Below are positions 23,499 to 30,078 of a stretch of 40,854 nucleotides of DNA, in pieces. Where the stretch lies: positions 1-40,854 of the forward strand of contig CAJTVI010000011.1 in assembly GCA_910579545.1 (NCBI GenBank), given 5' to 3'. The notes under the pieces are model-generated. The model did not search any database. It was not told the DNA's origin and was given only the letters and a program-made list of their open reading frames with translations. Numbering within the stretch: position 1 is the first letter of the stretch; every line of letters begins with the position of its first letter. The position numbers and the translations under genes are program-made. This stretch comes from an uncultured Oscillospiraceae bacterium. GTDB lineage: Bacteria > Bacillota > Clostridia > Oscillospirales > Ruminococcaceae.

Positions 23499-23917
23499 TG
23501 TCGCAAGTAGCCTGCCGCGTCTATGAGGATTTGGACGCCCTCGAGGTAGATGTAGCAGAGGTTCCCTTAAAAAATAATGTCGCCATCTCCCTTGAGGATA
23601 ACTTTATTGCACTTGACCCCAGCAGATGCAGGACAGAGCAAACCCGCTGCACCGTACTGGCGCATGAGGCTGGCCATTTTATCAGCGGCGCGTTTTATCC
23701 GCTGCAATGCCCCTATGCGATTCGGCAGCAAGTAGAATACCAAGCGTTTGTTGCATCGGTGCGGCGGTATATTCCTGCGGAGGAAATCCAAACAGCTTTG
23801 CAGGGCGGTTATACAGAGACCTGGCAACTTGCCGATTATTTCGGCCTCGAGGAGGAGTACATAAAGAAAGCCCTGGACTACTGGAGGGGCGCAGAGGGAT
23901 TCATCAAACAGACATAA
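23495..23917 (+). CDS. ImmA/IrrE-family metallopeptidase
   Basis: A 140-residue zinc peptidase with the HEAGH motif at 57-61 (CTVLAHEAGHFISGAFYP) and a following glutamate region (QQVEYQAFVASVRRYIP) as third ligand. In ICEBs1-like elements ImmA cuts the XRE repressor to induce the element. Here the best target would be the repressor encoded at 18637-19053, though the two genes are 4.4 kb apart. If so, induction would be by proteolysis rather than by RecA. ATG at 23495 or 23498; the former overlaps the previous gene. Confidence 0.88.
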   Translation: MMSQVACRVYEDLDALEVDVAEVPLKNNVAISLEDNFIALDPSRCRTEQTRCTVLAHEAGHFISGAFYPLQCPYAIRQQVEYQAFVASVRRYIPAEEIQTALQGGYTETWQLADYFGLEEEYIKKALDYWRGAEGFIKQT

Positions 23918-24105
23918 CCCCACCCGCCGGGCCGGCCGTCTCTGCGCTGGCCCGGCGGCGCGCTGGCCTTGTGGGCCTGTACTGGGGCAGGCCCACACCA
24001 GCCCGCTTTGTGCAGTCTGTACAGCCCGGCGGCCGCCGGCGGCCCTGATCGGGCCCGCAGCGGGGCGGCCATACCGGCAAAATGCCCAAAAAGGAGGGAC
24101 AGCCC

Positions 24106-24495
24106 ATGCCAGGCATACCGCCCGCCCGCGCATGCATCCGCTGCGGCGCGCCGCGGCCCGCAAGAGCCTTGAAGTATTGCGCCGTCTGCGCCCTGATCGT
24201 GGGCACGGAAACCCGGCGGCAGGCACGAAAGCGGCAGCTGCTGCGGGAGCGGGCAGAACGCGCGGCGGAGGCGTCCCGCCGGGCCAGGCCGCCCGGGAAG
24301 CAGCCGTCCCCGCCCTCGCCCCCTGGGACATGGACGGACGCGGACGTTGTGCACTGCAGGGGCTGCAAGTACTGGCGGCCGCTGGGCTATAACGGCCAGG
24401 CCTGCCACTACCCCATCGACACCGGCCGGCTGCGGCCCTGTCGCCCGCGGGACTGCTACGGCCACGCCGGCACACCCTACACCCCCAAGAGATAG
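24106..24495 (+). CDS. Zinc-ribbon-like unknown protein
   Basis: A 129-residue protein with two cysteine clusters separated by a basic, Arg/Ala/Pro-rich linker. The first is CIRCGAPRPARALKYCAVC (about 10-28). The second is CRGCKYWRPL...CHYP...LRPCRPRDC (about 84-122). Each could bind zinc, so nucleic-acid binding is a fair guess. ATG at 24106 follows AAGGAGGG; the in-frame ATG eight codons upstream lies before that site. The preceding 188-bp spacer holds a 10-bp hairpin (23970-23979/23988-23997). Confidence 0.75.
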   Translation: MPGIPPARACIRCGAPRPARALKYCAVCALIVGTETRRQARKRQLLRERAERAAEASRRARPPGKQPSPPSPPGTWTDADVVHCRGCKYWRPLGYNGQACHYPIDTGRLRPCRPRDCYGHAGTPYTPKR

Positions 24496-24585
24496 CCACG
24501 GCGATAATACCAGGAAAGGAGGTGCTGCCAGGCAAAAAGACGTCCGAAGCATCACCATACACAAAAGAAAAGAGGTACAAAACAA

Positions 24586-25152
24586 ATGACACAAAGAGAA
24601 GCACGCGCAAGGCTGAAAGACCTTATTGCAAAGTGGGCGGACGATTTCAAGACCACCAGCGAAAAATCCCGAACTGAGTTTATGAAATACCATAGCGGGA
24701 TGATCCCGGCGCACGGCTGCTTTTATGGAAATGAGGCCCGCGCGGAATTTGAAAGGCGCTGCTGGGAGTATCAAGCGCAGGCCGAGAAGATCTTGCAGGA
24801 GCAGCTGCAGCAGCTGCGCGACAAGATGGTTGACCCGCCCAGTGAGGAAGCGATAAATACCATCAAGCTGCTTTCACTTCGCACCGACCTTACCCACAAA
24901 GAGGTCGAGCTTTTGCTGGATAAGTACGGAGACAATGACCAGGCATACCGGGCCATTGCCTCGGTAGCAGCCGAGAAAGGGGTAATGGGCTATGCTTCCC
25001 CGCTTGATGAAAAGATCAAGGATATGGAAGCCCTGATTTCTGTTGTTAACAGAACTCTTACCGCAACAAGTGCGGAGGGTGGACACGCCGGCGAAGGGTT
25101 CATTGCTATGCTCAACATGCAAATTGACAGCACGCTGTCAGACGTCGCTTAA
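24586..25152 (+). CDS. Unknown island/phage protein
   Basis: A 188-residue soluble, acidic protein with heptad-like helices in the middle (EFERRCWEYQAQAEKILQEQLQQLRDKM) and at the C-terminus. The pattern MTQREARARLKDLIAKWADDFKTTSEKSR...MIPAHGCFYGNEARAEFE reads like proteins encoded near terminase in clostridial phages, but no function is known to me. The ribosome site before ATG 24586 is weak (AGAGG, about 12 bases). GC content is somewhat lower than in neighbours. Confidence 0.75.
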   Translation: MTQREARARLKDLIAKWADDFKTTSEKSRTEFMKYHSGMIPAHGCFYGNEARAEFERRCWEYQAQAEKILQEQLQQLRDKMVDPPSEEAINTIKLLSLRTDLTHKEVELLLDKYGDNDQAYRAIASVAAEKGVMGYASPLDEKIKDMEALISVVNRTLTATSAEGGHAGEGFIAMLNMQIDSTLSDVA

Positions 25153-25164
25153 GTAGCCCCTGCT

Positions 25165-25207
25165 CCTCTCTGGTGTGGTTCATGAGAGACTGGCCACACC
25201 AGAGAGG
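25165..25207. repeat. Perfect 14-bp inverted repeat
   Basis: CCTCTCTGGTGTGG (25165-25178) and CCACACCAGAGAGG (25194-25207) enclose 15 bases. No T tract follows on the plus strand. A second hairpin (GGGAGGG/CCCTCCC) lies about 80 bp on. This 220-bp spacer otherwise holds nothing I recognise. Confidence 0.8.
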
Positions 25208-25373
25208 CACAAGAGGGGATGGGTACCGGGGGAAAGGCGCAAAAAACGCGCAAATGGTCAATGCTTCTTAGGGAGCTGGTAGGCAGGGGAGGGTCCCCCC
25301 TCCCGCCTCGAGGCGACCCCAGGCTGTCCAGCGCCGATTTACACACAAGGGTTTTTTATGGGAGGGATGAGCC

Positions 25374-25793
25374 ATGACCCTGCTTGACGTGAAACTGAAA
25401 ATCAACGAGGAAACCGGGATACCCCTTGAACTGCTGACTGCAGAATCTGCCGCGGAAACTCTTGCGCAGGCGCAAACCCTGCTTGCCATGAGGCGGAAGC
25501 AGAAAGCAAGCAGGCCCCAGAGCGCAGGCGAGCAATTTGCCGAATGGATGAATGGGAGCGTTACCGCAGCCGCCGAGGCCGAGACGGCCGCGGATGCAGC
25601 CGCACTTGCGCGGGTGGTGCAGAGCTTCTTGCCCGACGTGCCCCCGGCCTATCCGACCGTGCATGACGGTGGGGGCGTTTCAGGATTCTATACACCCAGT
25701 GCCCAAGAGCAATTTGCAGATGCTATCTCTGGTGCCCTGGCATTTGACCCGCGCAAAGATTCGGAGGGCTGGGTAACGCTCGGCACCTTATGA
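25374..25793 (+). CDS. Unknown small island protein
   Basis: A 139-residue protein with an N-terminal segment like a ubiquitin-type beta-grasp start (MTLLDVKLKINEETGIPLELL), then alanine-rich helices and a less structured, Gly/Pro-rich C-terminus (SGFYTPSAQEQFADAISG...WVTLGTL). No catalytic motif. ATG at 25374 follows GGGAGGG. It lies alone between the previous unknown gene and the regulator at 25959. Confidence 0.65.
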   Translation: MTLLDVKLKINEETGIPLELLTAESAAETLAQAQTLLAMRRKQKASRPQSAGEQFAEWMNGSVTAAAEAETAADAAALARVVQSFLPDVPPAYPTVHDGGGVSGFYTPSAQEQFADAISGALAFDPRKDSEGWVTLGTL

Positions 25794-25958
25794 CCTCGCG
25801 CCGCTATGGGCCTGCGCACAGTACAAGCAAGCACGACAAAATGACGCCCATTTTGTCCTCGTGGGGGGCATCCCCACACCCCAGGCAAAAAGAAAAGCCG
25901 CCCTCCCGGACGGCCCCCTAAGCAAGGACAGTATACCACGAAAAGGGAGGGCGGCACA

Positions 25959-26429
25959 ATGGCCAAAGATCAAACCATCTCAAACGAGGAATACGCCCGC
26001 CGGGTCGAATGGCTGCGGCGGTATCAGGGCGCAGCCCAGCGGCAGCGGCTGTTGGAGGAAACGCTGGCCGAGCGCCGGGCCGCAGCCGTGCGGGTGTCCG
26101 CTGTGCTGGGCGGCAGCCCCGGGGCGCCGGGCCCGCGGACGGACAAGCTGCCCCGAGCGGTGGAACGCATCCAGGCCGCCGAGGCCGAGCTGACGGCGCA
26201 GCTTGAACAGGGCGAGCAACTGCGCGCCGAGATCGCCGCGGTGCTCCAGCACATACCGGACGCCAAGCAGCACGAAGTCCTGTACCGGCGCTATATCCTG
26301 GGCCAGACCTTCCAGGCAATCACTGACGCCATGAACTTTGACCAGCGTTGGATTCATCGGCTGCACCGCCGGGCGGTGTGCGGGCTGGAGCTGCCCGCCG
26401 GGAAAATGAAAGGGGAGGATCGACCGTGA
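25959..26429 (+). CDS. Sigma-70-like phage transcription regulator (DUF1492/ArpU-like)
   Basis: A 156-residue protein: coiled-coil-like N-terminal two thirds (RVEWLRRYQGAAQRQRLLEETLAERRAA...), then a sigma region 4-like helix-turn-helix, HEVLYRRYILGQTFQAITDAMNFDQRWIHRLHRRAV. Such proteins sit directly before terminase genes in Firmicute phages and act as late-gene activators. That is exactly the position here: its stop overlaps the GTG of the small terminase gene. ATG at 25959 follows GGGAGGG. Confidence 0.85.
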   Translation: MAKDQTISNEEYARRVEWLRRYQGAAQRQRLLEETLAERRAAAVRVSAVLGGSPGAPGPRTDKLPRAVERIQAAEAELTAQLEQGEQLRAEIAAVLQHIPDAKQHEVLYRRYILGQTFQAITDAMNFDQRWIHRLHRRAVCGLELPAGKMKGEDRP

Positions 26430-26827
26430 AGCTGACAGCGAAGCAGGCGCAGTTTGTGCAGGAATATCTTGTGGATCTGAACGCTTCCGCCGCGGCAAGG
26501 CTGGCGGGGTATAAGGACGCGAACATAGGCCGGCAGCTGATAACGAAACATAACGTTTCTGCGGCTATCCAAAAGGCCATGCAGGCCCGCAGCCAGCGGC
26601 TTTGCATCACCCAGGACTTTGTGCTGGAGCGGCTGCGGGAGATCGCGGAGCGGGAGGCCTCGGACGCGCCGGACAGCCCTTTGAAGTACGCGGCCAAGCT
26701 GCGGGCGCTGGAGCTGCTGGGGCGGCACCTGGGCCTGTTTGAGGATCGGCTGCGGGTGTCCGGCAGTATCGACACCGGCAAGCTGGACAGCATCCTTGCA
26801 CAGCTGGGGGAACACCCCCCTTCTTGA
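26426..26827 (+). CDS. terS: Small terminase subunit TerS
   Basis: A 133-residue Terminase_2-type protein: the N-terminal MKLTAKQAQFVQEYLVDLNASAAARLAGYKD...GRQLITKHNVSAAIQKAM is the DNA-recognition helix-turn-helix, followed by VLERLREIAEREASDAPDSPLKYAAKLRALELLGRHLGLFEDRL. TerS chooses the DNA to be packaged. In PICIs an island TerS redirects a helper phage's large terminase to island DNA. No large terminase gene follows. The start is GTG 26426 with GGGGAGG at 26412-26418. Confidence 0.92.
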   Translation: MKLTAKQAQFVQEYLVDLNASAAARLAGYKDANIGRQLITKHNVSAAIQKAMQARSQRLCITQDFVLERLREIAEREASDAPDSPLKYAAKLRALELLGRHLGLFEDRLRVSGSIDTGKLDSILAQLGEHPPS

Positions 26828-27004
26828 AAAAAAGCCCCGCAGTTGGAAAAGGCGACCCACGCCATGACGGCCAGACCGGACCCGCCGGGCCGAATACCGG
26901 GGGTACAGCGGGCTATTTGCCTGCCGGCGAGAAAACACCCGCCCGCACCGCAAAGGCCCCGCACAGGCCCACACAGCCGCGCACACGCGCAGGGCAAAGC
27001 AAGA

Positions 27005-27036
27005 CCCCGGCGGGCAGCTGCACCCGCCGGGGCTTT
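27005..27036 (+). terminator. Terminator downstream of terS
   Basis: Arms CCCCGGCGGG (27005-27014) and CCCGCCGGGG (27023-27032) are followed by CTTTCCTC. It is the likely end of the rightward island operon. The 177 bp between it and terS show only Pro/Arg-rich frames without a ribosome site. Confidence 0.75.
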
Positions 27037-27125
27037 CCTCTGCGCTGAGGCTCTGCCGGGCCGCGCCCGGGGCGTGTGGTCATCCACACGCTATGCTTGC
27101 AAAACCATTTCCGCGGTTTTCAGAC

Positions 27126-27204
27126 ATAAAAAATGAAAGAGCCGGCACCAGCGGCTCTAACGGGGTCCAGGGGCATACCTCTGGGCTGGCCTCCCCCCCC
27201 GACC
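27126..27204 (-). ncRNA. Candidate small RNA near the right island end
   Basis: A minus-strand consensus promoter (27211-27239) would start an RNA near 27204. It would end after AGAGCCG (27138-27144) / CGGCTCT (27152-27158), followed on the minus strand by TTCATTTTTT. About 80 nt, G-rich near its 5' end, no open frame. It faces the rightward operon and could be antisense to its read-through transcript. Confidence 0.6.
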
Positions 27205-27210
27205 ATTTTT

Positions 27211-27239
27211 AGTATACCCTTAAGGTCTAATTTTGTCAA
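27211..27239 (-). promoter_or_regulatory. Promoter of the right-end small RNA
   Basis: TTGACA (27234-27239), 17 bp, TATACT (27211-27216) on the minus strand. The -10 region GGGTATACT is the same as in both antitoxin promoters. Confidence 0.8.
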
Positions 27240-27340
27240 CCACGCCGCACCCGGCGGGGCCTGGGGTGAGGAAGGGGCAAAACTGTGCCTTTTGCCCTCT
27301 GCAAAACACCCCGCAAACCCGCAGAATACAAGGCTTTTTT

Positions 27341-27369
27341 ACTGTGCTTTTACTGTGCCTTTTCTGTGC
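27341..27369. other. Integrase arm-type sites, right end
   Basis: ACTGTGC at 27341-27347 and 27352-27358 and TCTGTGC at 27363-27369 are in an 11-bp tandem, in the same orientation as the two sites inside attL. They lie about 95 bp inside attR. Confidence 0.75.
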
Positions 27370-27412
27370 CATTTTATATGCTTTCTGGTGCGTTCACATG
27401 TAGTCACAGGTA

Positions 27413-27462
27413 AAGAAAAACCGCGCTAAACGGTCATTTATGACCATCCAGCGCGGTTTTTT
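27413..27462. terminator. Island-borne terminator for tRNA-Val
   Basis: CCGCGCT (27421-27427) and AGCGCGG (27450-27456), with an inner GGTCA/TGACC pair, are flanked by an A-rich run on the left and TTTTTT on the right. On the minus strand it directly follows tRNA-Val and replaces the original terminator left at 16051-16088. Confidence 0.88.
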
Positions 27463-27463
27463 G

Positions 27464-27487
27464 GTGGTGGGCGGTAAGGAACTCGAA
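27464..27487. other. attR core
   Basis: Identical to 16089-16112. It forms the 3' end of the intact tRNA-Val, so the island restores the tRNA on insertion. Confidence 0.93.
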
Positions 27488-27540
27488 TCCCTGACCCCCT
27501 GCACGTCAAGCAGGTGCTCTACCAGCTGAGCTAACCGCCC
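27465..27540 (-). tRNA. tRNA-Val (GAC), CCA encoded
   Basis: Acceptor GGGCGGT pairs with ACCGCCC, with A discriminator and encoded CCA (27465-27467). D arm GCTC/GAGC, anticodon stem CCTGC/GCAGG with loop TTGACGT (anticodon GAC, valine GUC codons), and T arm with loop TTCGAGT are all intact. Confidence 0.96.
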
Positions 27541-27573
27541 ATAAACAGGCCGTACCTTATTGGGTACCTTGCC

Positions 27574-27602
27574 ATTATACCCGATGCCCCCCAAAAAAGC
27601 AA
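27574..27602 (-). promoter_or_regulatory. tRNA-Val promoter
   Basis: TTGCTT (27597-27602) and TATAAT (27574-27579), 17 bp apart, on the minus strand about 34 bp before the tRNA. Confidence 0.8.
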
Positions 27603-28015
27603 GGGCCGCGGGCAAGTTTTTTGCGCTTTTTTGGGGCTTGCCCGCGGGTTTGCCGTTCCGGCGTGCCGCCCGCGCCGCTTAAGGCCCCGGTTGGGATCTG
27701 AACGGAACGGCGGGCCGGGTGCCGATTTTATGCCAAAATTTTTTAAACTTTTCCTTGTCCGGGCAGGCCGCCAAACGCAGCCTGCAAAGATGCTTCAATG
27801 CCCTGCCCATTCGTGCATTGCGGATAAAGAATCACCTCTGCCCGGAGGATCATTCCAGGCAGGGGCGATTTTTCGGCGCTCCGCGCCGGTCAAAGGCGGG
27901 TTTGGGGCGGTAGCCCCAACAAGGATCAGACCAGGGGAACAAATGAGCGGAGCGAAATTTGGGCCACGGGTCGATACTTGCTCTCACGTTACAGGAAGCA
28001 CCAATAAACTGGAAG
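27603..28015. other. Intergenic stretch between tRNA-Val and the methyltransferase
   Basis: No convincing gene. It begins with an 11-bp hairpin (CCGCGGGCAAG 27606-27616 / CTTGCCCGCGG 27637-27647). From about 27840 composition shifts, with a GGGGC-GGTA-GCCCC hairpin near 27905 and a repeated GAGCG-GAGCG string near 27942. It may be scar sequence of an earlier insertion that brought the low-GC methyltransferase. Confidence 0.4.
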
Positions 28016-28768
28016 TTAGAACTCTTTGTTCATGGCAACTTCTCTCGCTGCTGCTTTCACCAGCAGCATCATCGGACGGCGCAGTTCGTCTTTGAATCCC
28101 GGAATGTCCATCATTTCTTGCGGTGGTGTTGCTTCTTCCACAGCTTTAAGTTCAAAGCCATTATTCAACAAACCCATCAGTATTTGTGTAAGCGTATGAT
28201 GCTGTTTCACTACATCGCATCCCAAAAAGTGAGTATGCCGTTCCCCTGAAATGAAATAATGATCAATCGGCCAGCATTTTGGTGTTCCCTCATCGTTATA
28301 AAGCCAATCCTGTCCAACCCCAGCGGTAAAAACAGGGTGTTCAATATTAAAGAGGAATATCCCATTTGGTTTCAAAGTCCTATGAACTTTTTGAAATATG
28401 AGTTCTATATTTTCTATATAGTGCAATGCCAGATTGGAGACAACACAATCCCACGCATTTTTAGGATACTCGTATTCGTCTATTCCACAAACACGATATT
28501 CAATTTGTTCTCCTGCATTACGGCTTTTTGCCTCTTCAATCATTTTGCGGCTCAAATCAAGTCCCAACACCTGTACCGCCCCCTGCTCCGCCGCATATTT
28601 GCAATGCCATCCATAGCCACACCCCAGATCGAGAACATTTTTTCCTTCAAGAGGAGGAAATAGGGGCTTTAGCTGGTGCCATTCGCCAGCGGAGCTTAAT
28701 CCATCCTTGCTACGGGACATTTTCGCATATTCCGCAAAGAATTTGTCATTATCGTATTCGTTATTCAT
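28016..28768 (-). CDS. Class I SAM-dependent methyltransferase, low-GC and probably acquired
   Basis: A 250-residue methyltransferase of the Methyltransf_11 type. SAM motif I is NVLDLGCGYGWHCKYAA, followed by VLGLDLSRKMIEEAK, an acidic-loop region and NLALHYIENIELIFQKVHRTLKPNGIFLFNIEHPVF. The substrate is unknown; small molecules are common in this group. The gene is markedly richer in A+T than the rest of the window and has its own promoter. ATG at 28768 follows GGGAGA. The codon and base use suggest recent transfer from a lower-GC Firmicute. Confidence 0.9.
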   Translation of the reverse strand: MNNEYDNDKFFAEYAKMSRSKDGLSSAGEWHQLKPLFPPLEGKNVLDLGCGYGWHCKYAAEQGAVQVLGLDLSRKMIEEAKSRNAGEQIEYRVCGIDEYEYPKNAWDCVVSNLALHYIENIELIFQKVHRTLKPNGIFLFNIEHPVFTAGVGQDWLYNDEGTPKCWPIDHYFISGERHTHFLGCDVVKQHHTLTQILMGLLNNGFELKAVEEATPPQEMMDIPGFKDELRRPMMLLVKAAAREVAMNKEF

Positions 28769-28811
28769 CGTTATTCTCCCAAATCCCCAATTTATCAGGC
28801 TGTTTTGAAAA

Positions 28812-28840
28812 AGTATAGCATAATAGGAACCAGCTTTCAA
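28812..28840 (-). promoter_or_regulatory. Methyltransferase promoter
   Basis: TTGAAA (28835-28840), 17 bp, TATACT (28812-28817) on the minus strand. Confidence 0.8.
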
Positions 28841-28934
28841 AAGACATATTTCTTAATTCGGCATAGCGGGGCGGCTGTCAATTCAACAAGGTTTTCCTGT
28901 GATGCTTTACCGCACCTGAGCCTTTGCGCCGGGG

Positions 28935-29543
28935 TCAAAACGGCAGCCGCTGCACCGCCAGCTGCAAAAGCTGGGCAAGGCCGATGCTGTACAAAGCGAT
29001 GCTGGCCGGCTTGCCCAGCAAAAGGATCACGCAGAACCGCCGCAGGCTCATGCTGGTCAGCCCGGCCAGCATGCAGAGGAAATCGTCCGGGAAAAAGGGC
29101 AGCAGGATCGCCCAAAAAAACCATTTGGCAAACCGGTCCTTTTCCTCCAGCCGGCGCAGGTGCTTTGCCAGCAGCTCTTCGCCGCCAAAGGCCCGCACAA
29201 ACCGCATGCCAAACCGGCGGGCCAGGCAAAAGTTGAGCAGGCTGCCCGCAAGGGTGCCCAGGTAGTTGTACAAAAAACCCAGCCAGGGCCCAAACAGCAG
29301 CACTCCCACCGTGCAGGCCGCGCCGCCCGGCACAAAGGCCAGCAGGATCTGCGCCACCTGCACCAGCATAAACAACAGCGGCGCGGCCGCGCCAAAGCCC
29401 TCCACAAAGGCGGCCATGGCGGTTTGGTCGGTGAGCAGCCCGCTGCGCCAGGCCCACACCACGAACCAGGCCATCCCCCCAATGGCCGCGCCGGTCACAC
29501 AGTGCCCCGCGACCTTGGCCGCCTGCTTCAGCCATCCGCGCAT
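28935..29543 (-). CDS. VTT/TVP38-TMEM64 family membrane protein
   Basis: A 202-residue membrane protein of the VTT (DedA-related) superfamily, whose members are linked to lipid scrambling and membrane homeostasis. Hydrophobic segments alternate with the conserved core LLAFVPGGAACTVGVLLFGPWLGFLYNYLGTLAGSLLNFCLARRFG and the later FWAILLPFFPDDFLCMLAGLTSM. ATG at 29543 has a GGGGGCGG-type site; upstream frame extensions are Arg/Pro-rich and non-membrane. It is a single gene, divergent from the RNase J gene. Confidence 0.88.
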   Translation of the reverse strand: MRGWLKQAAKVAGHCVTGAAIGGMAWFVVWAWRSGLLTDQTAMAAFVEGFGAAAPLLFMLVQVAQILLAFVPGGAACTVGVLLFGPWLGFLYNYLGTLAGSLLNFCLARRFGMRFVRAFGGEELLAKHLRRLEEKDRFAKWFFWAILLPFFPDDFLCMLAGLTSMSLRRFCVILLLGKPASIALYSIGLAQLLQLAVQRLPF

Positions 29544-29758
29544 GCCGCGCCGCCCCCTCTCTCTGGCCGGGATCGTACCCCGATTGTACCGCTTTTGGCC
29601 GGCGCTGTCCAGCCGGGGGGGCCAAACGGGCGGCCGGGCCGCGGGCGCGGGGCCTTTTTTGGGCCGCTTTTGGCGCAAAACCGCGCAAAATACCGCAAAA
29701 CCGGGCGCGGCCGCCCCCAAACGGGCGAACCGGCGCAAAGGGGGGCGAAGGGCTGTAT

Positions 29759-29787
29759 TTGACAAGCCCTTGCCGCGGCGATATAAT
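29759..29787 (+). promoter_or_regulatory. Promoter upstream of the RNase J gene
   Basis: Perfect consensus TTGACA (29759-29764), 17 bp, TATAAT (29782-29787). Transcription would start near 29794. Confidence 0.9.
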
Positions 29788-29793
29788 AACCTT

Positions 29794-30078
29794 AATTGTT
29801 ATGTACGTTTTGCGTCTTCCCCGGCCGCGGCTGCGGCGCGGGGGAGTGCTCCTGTTTGCAAAGGGCCTGGGTCGCATCGAACAGATGGACGCATCGTGCC
29901 CGCCTGACTCGGAACAAAAGCGGCGTTTCGCAACTACGGGGCCGCGAAAGAGAACATACATACACAAAAAAGGCAGAGAGGCCTCTCACGCAAAAGGCGG
30001 GAGGTCTGGTTCTGCGTGTAACGCGCGGCGGGTCGGGCGGCAAAGGCCCCGCCCCGCGCAGATTTTGGAGGAGAGCGT
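29794..30078 (+). promoter_or_regulatory. Long structured leader of rnj, or a separate small RNA
   Basis: About 285 nt separate the start site from the rnj ATG. They contain several hairpins: CCCC-N-GG...GCGGGG near 29820-29850; GCAGAGAGGCCTC, which can pair with GAGGTCT..TCTGC, or alternatively CACGCA with TGCGTG (29988-30022); and finally GGGCGG/CCGCCC within GCGCG/CGCGC followed by AGATTTTGG, just before the ribosome site. The last one could act as an attenuator. RNase J mRNAs are often self-regulated, so feedback control is plausible. Confidence 0.5.

Larger units (their letters stand above)
16089..27487. mobile_element. PICI-like (SaPI-like) integrated island in tRNA-Val
   Basis: An 11.4-kb element is bounded by a 24-bp direct repeat (16089-16112 and 27464-27487) that is the 3' end of tRNA-Val. 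It encodes, in order, integrase (minus), a type I toxin-antitoxin, a palindrome-rich non-coding zone, a repressor (minus), then on the plus strand a Cro-like protein, Rha protein, primase-helicase, a putative origin, small unknown genes, an ImmA/IrrE peptidase, a sigma-like regulator and a small terminase subunit. No large terminase, portal, capsid, tail, holin or lysin gene is present. This is the gene order of phage-inducible chromosomal islands. A heavily decayed prophage is the alternative, but the intact ends and intact genes argue against it. Confidence 0.85.

Noticed and set aside
26824..27048. Frame overlapping the end of terS as start of a large terminase
   Set aside because: The 74-residue product is Pro/Arg/Gly-rich without any terminase motif and runs into a terminator; the spacer looks non-coding.
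27072..27136. Short frame ending in RHKK opposite the right-end small RNA, as a third toxin
   Set aside because: It lacks a hydrophobic helix and a ribosome site.
27631..28095. 154-residue plus-strand frame downstream of tRNA-Val
   Set aside because: No ribosome site, mixed composition across a compositional boundary, and it overlaps the methyltransferase end.
29794..30000. 6S RNA or SRP RNA in the rnj leader
   Set aside because: Size and strong promoter are suggestive, but I could not find the conserved SRP loop or a convincing 6S closing stem and bubble; left as an unassigned leader.
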